DNA of 9,184 bases, taken from positions 1 to 9,184 of the forward strand of contig CALANW010000138.1 of NCBI GenBank assembly GCA_937926145.1, read 5' to 3'. Positions within the stretch are counted from its first letter, which is position 1, and each line of letters opens with the position of its first letter. Both the position numbers and the translations under genes were made by a program. A model generated the notes under the pieces. It saw nothing but the letters and a program-made list of their open reading frames with translations. It searched no databases and was not told where the DNA came from. Positions 5,662-9,184 of this stretch are shown here, piece by piece. Source of the stretch: an uncultured Ruminococcus sp. (GTDB lineage: Bacteria > Bacillota > Clostridia > Oscillospirales > Ruminococcaceae).

Positions 5662-5684
5662 AAAATAGTGGATCAAGTTTTGTA
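5662..5684 (+). repeat. Direct repeat, antisense-side copy (DR2)
   Basis: AAAATAGTGGAT (5662-5673) is followed directly by CAAGTTTTGTA (5674-5684). This 23-nt block equals the toxin-side repeat minus the ATTG insert. It lies downstream of the toxin terminator and inside the leftward transcript, so the antisense RNA contains its complement. Confidence 0.85.
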
Positions 5685-5693
5685 TCTGTGATT

Positions 5694-5722
5694 ATTGTAT
5701 CACATTAAGATATTATTGTCAA
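5694..5722 (-). promoter_or_regulatory. Convergent sigma-A promoter of the antisense RNA
   Basis: Read leftward: TTGACA (5722-5717), 17-bp spacer, TACAAT (5699-5694), with TG one base before the -10 (extended -10). This is close to consensus and points into the shared terminator with no gene downstream other than the toxin, which is the expected arrangement for an antisense antitoxin. Confidence 0.85.
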
Positions 5723-5766
5723 GTACAAAAATTTTATTCTTCCGATGTTTATCTTATCATACTGTG

Positions 5767-5811
5767 TTGAAGCGTATCTATGTTCACTTCGTTCGCATAG
5801 ATACGCTTCAA
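5767..5811. repeat. Perfect 16-bp palindrome in intergenic DNA
   Basis: TTGAAGCGTATCTATG (5767-5782) and CATAGATACGCTTCAA (5796-5811) are perfect inverted copies around a 13-nt loop. No T-run follows on either strand, so it is not a classic intrinsic terminator. A short leftward open frame running through it has no ribosome binding site. Confidence 0.8.
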
Positions 5812-5838
5812 GGATAGTTGGTTTTAGGAAAACACAAT

Positions 5839-5914
5839 GGCGCAATTCACATTTTTGAGGTTTACGAAACTGATTTCTCGCGTTTTGTTTTACCATTTTG
5901 ATGTGAATTGCGCC
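5839..5914. repeat. 14-bp inverted repeat with 48-nt loop
   Basis: GGCGCAATTCACAT (5839-5852) and ATGTGAATTGCGCC (5901-5914) are perfect inverted copies; three more pairs (CAA/TTG) are possible after one mismatch. The 48-nt interior contains no long open frame. It may be a small MITE, an RNA structure or an operator pair. With the palindrome at 5767 it fills the gene-free stretch 5723-5996, where I see no credible coding sequence. Confidence 0.7.
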
Positions 5915-5996
5915 TTTGGATTTGATAGTGATTTCGCTGTTACGGCAAGTTTGGTGCTGTTAGTTTAGGGAGTTTCACTCTCTGCGGAGAGCGACA

Positions 5997-6128
5997 ATGG
6001 GGCGCTGCCCCCTTGACCCCTGCAAGCCTTTGAAAAGGCTTGATCTAAACTTTAGTTGGCTTTGCAACGCCCGCACAAAGTTGGGCGTTGCAAATAATTC
6101 CGCATTCCGAATTTCTAATTTCGAATTT
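5997..6128 (+). repeat. Intergenic repeat, copy B (divergent middle)
   Basis: Same end modules as copies at 1-128 and 9023-9150: ATGGGGCGCTGCCCC at the left, ATTCCGCATTCCGAATT-type tail at the right. The middle differs but keeps hairpins: CAAGCCTT-tgaa-AAGGCTTG near 6023-6042, and TGCAACGCCC with GGGCGTTGCA near 6063-6092. The right end overlaps the first two bases of the copA stop codon on the other strand. Read leftward these hairpins follow copA directly and could protect or end its mRNA. Confidence 0.8.
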
Positions 6129-6336
6129 ACTCCACGCCCAGTACAGTATATTCCTTATCCTCGACAGCTTTCTTCAAAACATCGTTCGGAACGTCTTTGG
6201 AGAGTGTTACAACTGCGTTCTTCTTCTCATGTGAAGCTTCTGCGGACACAACTCCGTCTACTGATTCGAGTGCTTTCTTTACGGTTGCCTCGCAGTGCGA
6301 ACACATCATTCCTTCGATCTTAAGTGTTTTAGTCAT
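6127..6336 (-). CDS. copZ: CopZ-like copper chaperone from an internal start within copA
   Basis: An in-frame ATG at 6336 would give a complete 69-residue heavy-metal-associated domain, starting MTKTLKIEGMMCSHC with Cu-binding C12 and C15, the size of free-standing CopZ. It is preceded by a perfect AGGAGG with 8-nt spacing. A separate copZ with its own SD is the usual arrangement in Firmicutes, where CopZ carries Cu(I) to CopA and CsoR. Here no stop codon separates the pump from this domain, so the same DNA can yield both a fusion and a free chaperone. Use of the internal start is inferred from the SD; it could be a relic of an earlier two-gene state. Confidence 0.5.
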   Translation of the reverse strand: MTKTLKIEGMMCSHCEATVKKALESVDGVVSAEASHEKKNAVVTLSKDVPNDVLKKAVEDKEYTVLGVE

Positions 6337-8619
6337 AGTTTTTTCCTCCTGTTTATTTTTACCGCCGTGGTTATTGTTATGGCGGAATTTATCGTGTTTA
6401 GGGTCGTAAATTTTGGTGAGGTTAAGTCGGAGCGCATTCGTTACGACGCAGAAGCTTGAAAGGCTCATTGCGGCGGCGGCGAACATTGGGGTCAATGTCA
6501 GTCCGAGCGGTATAAATACGCCCGCGGCAACAGGGATTCCGATACCGTTATAGATGAATGCCCAGAAGAGGTTCTCCTTGATATTCGTCAATGTGTTTCG
6601 GCTGAGGCGGATTGCGGCGGGGACATCTTCGAGTCTGCTCTTCATAAGAACAACGTCTGCCGCGTCTATCGCGATGTCCGTTCCTGCGCCTATCGCGATG
6701 CCCGAATCGGCTCTTGTAAGGGCAGGTGCGTCGTTGATACCGTCGCCGACCATTGCGGTTCTGCCGCTTTCGCAAAGCTTTCTTACTGCGGCTTCTTTCT
6801 GGTCGGGGAGAACGCCTGCGATGACGTTGTCAATGCCTGCCTGAGCGGCTATAGCACGGGCAGTCTTTTCGTTATCGCCCGTCAGCATTACGACGTTAAG
6901 ACCCATATTTTTGAGTTCCTCAACAGCCTTTTTGCTGTCCTCTTTTATGACATCGGCGGCGGCGAGTATGCCTACAAGCTTTCCGTCGTAGGCGAAGAAT
7001 ATCGGCGTTTTGCCCTGCTCGGCGAGTGCTTCATACTTTGCGCCTGTTTCGCCGTCAGGAGGACCGAACTGAGTGATAATAAACTCTGCTTTTCCACCGA
7101 CGGCTTTCTTTCCGTCAAGCGTTGCTTCAAGTCCGTTGCCTGAGAGGATTCGGAAATCCGTTGTTTCGGCAAGGGCAATGTTCCGCTCCTCGCCGTAAGC
7201 CGTAACAGCGGCGGCGAGAGGGTGTTCGCTCTTCTTTTCGAGTGAGCAGGCAATGCGGAGAAGCTCTTCCTCCGAAGTCCCGTTGAGGGGGATAACATCG
7301 GTTATCTTAGGTTCGCCCTTGGTGATAGTTCCCGTCTTGTCGAGGGCGATGTTTTGGATCTTGCCCGTTTCTTCAAGCGAAGCGGCGGTCTTGAAAAGTA
7401 TGCCGTTCTTTGCGCCGACACCGCTTCCGACCATAATTGCAACAGGAGTTGCAAGTCCGAGCGCACACGGACAGCTTATAACGAGCACGGTTATCCCTCG
7501 TGCGAGAGCGTAACCGGGGGTCTGTCCGAGCAAAAGCCATACAACGAATGTTACGAGCGCAATTCCGATAACGGTCGGGACGAATATGCCCGAAACCTTG
7601 TCGGCAATCTTTGCGATAGGCGCTTTCGTTGCGGCGGCATCGCTCACCATTTGGATTATCTTTGAAAGCGCGGTTTCTTCGCCGACATTAACAGTCTCGC
7701 ACTTCAGAAATCCCGACTGATTTATCGTTGCCGCCGAGACCTTGTCACCGACCTTTTTATCGGCAGGAATACTTTCGCCCGTGAGAGCCGATTCGTTGAC
7801 GGCGCTTTCGCCCTCGGTGACGATACCGTCGGCGGGTATGCTTTCGCCCGGCTTTACGACGAAAATATCGCCCTTGACAACGTCCTCAGCAGGGATTGTC
7901 ACCTCTGCACCGTCACGAAGCACGGTCGCGGTCTTAGGAGCAAGCGCCATTAAGCCTTTGAGAGCGTCCGTTGTCTTGCCCTTTGAGTGCGCATCGAGCA
8001 TTTTTCCGAGCGTTATGAGTGCAAGTATCATCGCCGCAGACTCAAAGTAGAGATTGTGAACGTAGGACATCTGATCTTCGGCAACTGTCATCGCAAACAT
8101 CTCATAAACACTGTAAATATAAGCCGCAGACGAGCCGAGAGCAACAAGACTGTCCATATTCGGCGACCTGTGCCACAAAGCCTTGAAGCCGCTTATGAAG
8201 AAGCGCTGATTTATCACCATTACAGCCGTTGTGAGCAAAAGCTGAATGAGCGCAAGGGCAAAGTGGTTGTGTTGAAGTACGGTCGGGATAGGCCAACCCC
8301 ACATCATTGCACCCATTGAAAAATACATCAGCACCGCAAGCAGTATAAGTGACGAAACAAGGCGCGCAATGAGCTTTTTCTCGCCGTTGTCGGTCGGAGC
8401 TTCGGTTTTGGGCGATTTTCCGTTCTTTGCGGAAATGCCATAGCCTGCTTTTTCAACGGCGGCGAAGATATCCGCCTGAGAAGCCGTTCCCTCAACGCCC
8501 ATTGAGTTCGTCAGTAGGTTTACCGAAACGGACGAAACGCCTTTGACCGCCGAAACAGCCTTTTCGACCCTTGCGCTGCAGGCGGCGCAGGTCATTCCCG
8601 TGATATTGTACTGTTCCAT
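6127..8619 (-). CDS. copA: Cu(I)-exporting P1B-type ATPase fused to a C-terminal CopZ-like domain
   Basis: This 830-residue inner-membrane pump moves Cu(I) out of the cytoplasm at the cost of ATP. In order (numbered from M at 8619): N-terminal HMA domain with MTCAAC (C11, C14); membrane helices from about 84; actuator TGES near 280; CPC (383-385) in ISCPCALG; phosphorylation site DKTGT (D427); SEHPL (H466); TGDN near 580; GDGINDAP (D626, D630); YN (690-691) and MSLSS (718-722), the helix 7 and 8 signature of the Cu(I) class. The pump part ends near 735. A His/Asn/Lys-rich linker (about 736-761) then leads to a second HMA domain with MMCSHC (C773, C776), equal to a complete CopZ chaperone. The start at 8619 is preferred: AAAGGA is about 12 nt upstream, while the ATG at 8631 touches the SD. 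It follows csoR by 16 nt. Confidence 0.95.
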   Translation of the reverse strand: MEQYNITGMTCAACSARVEKAVSAVKGVSSVSVNLLTNSMGVEGTASQADIFAAVEKAGYGISAKNGKSPKTEAPTDNGEKKLIARLVSSLILLAVLMYFSMGAMMWGWPIPTVLQHNHFALALIQLLLTTAVMVINQRFFISGFKALWHRSPNMDSLVALGSSAAYIYSVYEMFAMTVAEDQMSYVHNLYFESAAMILALITLGKMLDAHSKGKTTDALKGLMALAPKTATVLRDGAEVTIPAEDVVKGDIFVVKPGESIPADGIVTEGESAVNESALTGESIPADKKVGDKVSAATINQSGFLKCETVNVGEETALSKIIQMVSDAAATKAPIAKIADKVSGIFVPTVIGIALVTFVVWLLLGQTPGYALARGITVLVISCPCALGLATPVAIMVGSGVGAKNGILFKTAASLEETGKIQNIALDKTGTITKGEPKITDVIPLNGTSEEELLRIACSLEKKSEHPLAAAVTAYGEERNIALAETTDFRILSGNGLEATLDGKKAVGGKAEFIITQFGPPDGETGAKYEALAEQGKTPIFFAYDGKLVGILAAADVIKEDSKKAVEELKNMGLNVVMLTGDNEKTARAIAAQAGIDNVIAGVLPDQKEAAVRKLCESGRTAMVGDGINDAPALTRADSGIAIGAGTDIAIDAADVVLMKSRLEDVPAAIRLSRNTLTNIKENLFWAFIYNGIGIPVAAGVFIPLGLTLTPMFAAAAMSLSSFCVVTNALRLNLTKIYDPKHDKFRHNNNHGGKNKQEEKTMTKTLKIEGMMCSHCEATVKKALESVDGVVSAEASHEKKNAVVTLSKDVPNDVLKKAVEDKEYTVLGVE
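6345..6350 (-). promoter_or_regulatory. Internal Shine-Dalgarno inside copA linker
   Basis: AGGAGG read leftward, inside codons for linker residues Q-E-E, 8 nt before the ATG at 6336. A GC hairpin (CCGCC/GGCGG, about 6362-6383) lies just upstream of it in the mRNA. Confidence 0.6.
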
Positions 8620-8635
8620 TTTCTTTATCATTCCT

Positions 8636-8944
8636 TTACATCAATCTTTTGATTATGGAGATAAGTTCGCCGACGACTTCATCGTTGCCCTCGCGAATGT
8701 TGTTCACAACGCAGGTGCTTATGTGATTTTCGAGCAGCTCACGGTTGAAAGCGTCCACCGCCGCGCCGATAGCCGCCGATTGGGTGAGGATATCGGTGCA
8801 GTAGGCATTGTCCTCGAGCATCTTTTTGATGCCCCTCACCTGCCCCTCGATGCGGTTCAGGCGGTTCATGAGCTTTTTGTACTCTTCGGGCGAACGTTCC
8901 TTGGTTTTTTTACATTCTGAGCATTTGCAGCATTTTTTATCCAT
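8636..8944 (-). CDS. csoR: CsoR-family copper-sensing repressor
   Basis: This 102-residue all-helical DNA-binding repressor belongs to the DUF156/CsoR family. The Cu(I)-binding C-H-C triad is visible: Cys in DNAYCTDILTQ (about residue 49), and H and C in LLENHISTCV, spaced HxxxC. The core RLNRIEGQVRGIKKML is the family hallmark. The N-terminus is unusually rich in Cys (MDKKCCKCSECKK), which may add metal-binding capacity or be a lineage trait. Apo-CsoR binds its operator; Cu(I) binding weakens DNA affinity. It is the first gene of the operon, 16 nt before copA, and a CsoR-type operator lies in its own promoter, so it should autoregulate. AAGGAGA is about 10 nt before the ATG. RcnR/FrmR relatives are less likely given the CHC ligand set and the neighbour. 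Confidence 0.94.
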   Translation of the reverse strand: MDKKCCKCSECKKTKERSPEEYKKLMNRLNRIEGQVRGIKKMLEDNAYCTDILTQSAAIGAAVDAFNRELLENHISTCVVNNIREGNDEVVGELISIIKRLM

Positions 8945-8979
8945 AACGAAATTATCTCCTTGAACTTTCGGTTTATTTC

Positions 8980-9008
8980 ATTATATACCCCCAGTGGGTA
9001 TTTGTCAA
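8980..9008 (-). promoter_or_regulatory. csoR-copA promoter with embedded CsoR operator
   Basis: Read leftward: TTGACA (9008-9003), 17-bp spacer, TATAAT (8985-8980), a full consensus sigma-A promoter. The spacer holds the pseudo-palindrome TACCCACTGGGGGTA (9000-8986), of the TACCC-N5-GGGTA type known for CsoR operators in Firmicutes. Bound repressor would cover the space between -35 and -10. Confidence 0.92.
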
Positions 9009-9022
9009 GAGGGAGAATTAAA

Positions 9023-9150
9023 AAATTCGGAATTAGGAATTCGGAATGCGGAATTTTTGCAAAACCAACATCTGTAGAGAACTGCGAAGCCAAACAGCTG
9101 GTCAAGCTGAGCACAGCTTGCGGGGGCGAGGGGCAGCGCCCCATATGCAC
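9023..9150 (-). repeat. Intergenic repeat, copy C (inverted relative to A and B)
   Basis: The reverse complement matches 1-128 end to end with about ten mismatches, six of them clustered in one 8-nt stretch in the variable middle. It lies just upstream of the csoR promoter, 14 bp beyond the -35. The open frame reading leftward through it into csoR is a repeat artefact. The remaining 34 bases to the window end show nothing I can name. Confidence 0.85.
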
Positions 9151-9184
9151 TAACCTAAGCAAATATCAGACATCTGTAAGGAAT

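Larger units (their letters stand above)
5613..5687 (-). ncRNA. Antitoxin antisense RNA candidate (about 75 nt)
   Basis: This RNA would be transcribed leftward from the promoter at 5722-5694, starting near 5687 and ending in the T-run at 5613. Its 5' part is the complement of the repeat at 5662-5684, so it can pair with 5478-5504 of the toxin mRNA across the GTG start. Its 3' hairpin is the exact complement of the toxin mRNA terminator hairpin, with complementary 7-nt loops. Size and layout match the roughly 65-nt RNA II of pAD1 par. No open frame lies in it. Existence of the RNA is inferred from promoter and terminator only. Confidence 0.75.

Noticed and set aside
5387..5668. Rightward 93-codon frame across the toxin-like locus
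   Set aside because: It begins inside the terminator hairpin, has no SD, and reads through the toxin SD and the G-rich terminator in another frame than the well-initiated 36-codon gene.
5705..5896. Leftward 63-codon frame between the antisense promoter and repeat B
   Set aside because: There is no SD, it is made partly of the 16-bp palindrome, and it overlaps the antisense promoter.
6337..6350. AAAAAAC run at the CopA-CopZ junction as a programmed -1 frameshift site
   Set aside because: The heptamer is not in the required X-XXY-YYZ phase relative to the CopA frame, and the domain is already in frame, so no shift is needed.
1..9184. CRISPR arrays, tRNA, rRNA, prophage or transposase genes
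   Set aside because: I saw no regularly spaced repeats, no tRNA or rRNA signature and no transposase or phage domain on either strand.

Overview
The window looks like chromosomal DNA from a spore-forming, low-to-moderate GC Firmicute, most likely a Ruminococcus-like member of the Oscillospiraceae. The reasons are strong GGAGG ribosome binding sites with some GTG/TTG starts, consensus sigma-A promoters, lipobox-type lipoproteins, a BofA/DUF2508 pair from the sporulation toolkit, and a Firmicutes-type CsoR-CopA-CopZ copper module. The genus is inference only.

Layout. Positions 1-128 hold copy A of an intergenic repeat. Positions 132-2113 carry five leftward genes: bofA (pro-sigma-K processing inhibitor family), a DUF2508/YaaL-like gene, a Pro/Gln/Asn-rich protein, and two small soluble proteins of unknown function. 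Between the last two lies a 117-bp MITE-like inverted repeat that ends at a stop codon. Positions 2283-5350 form a rightward operon: an YfcE-type metallophosphoesterase, an SGNH-hydrolase lipoprotein and a GH3 (NagZ-like) lipoprotein, closed by a terminator at 5356-5399. Positions 5402-5722 hold the most interesting part, a compact locus built like a par/Fst type I toxin-antitoxin module. Positions 5723-5996 hold two long palindromes and no credible gene. Positions 5997-6128 are repeat copy B. Positions 6127-8944 are a leftward copper operon, csoR then copA, the latter fused in frame to a CopZ-like domain that has its own Shine-Dalgarno and ATG. A consensus promoter with a CsoR operator in its spacer drives it. 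Positions 9023-9150 are repeat copy C, inverted relative to A and B.

How the parts work together. In the copper operon, Cu(I) binding by CsoR should release the operator and switch on its own gene plus the Cu(I) exporter and its chaperone domain. The two lipoproteins are probably surface enzymes acting on esterified and N-acetylhexosamine-containing glycans. In the 5402-5722 locus, a 36-residue hydrophobic peptide is read rightward from a TTGACA-N17-TATACT promoter. A short RNA is read leftward from a TTGACA-N17-TACAAT promoter, and both meet at one hairpin with T-runs on both sides. The short RNA carries the complement of the toxin's start-codon region because a direct repeat of about 23 nt lies in both transcripts. 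The toxin's Shine-Dalgarno is also paired in a 5' stem. This is the arrangement of the enterococcal par locus, inferred from sequence alone.
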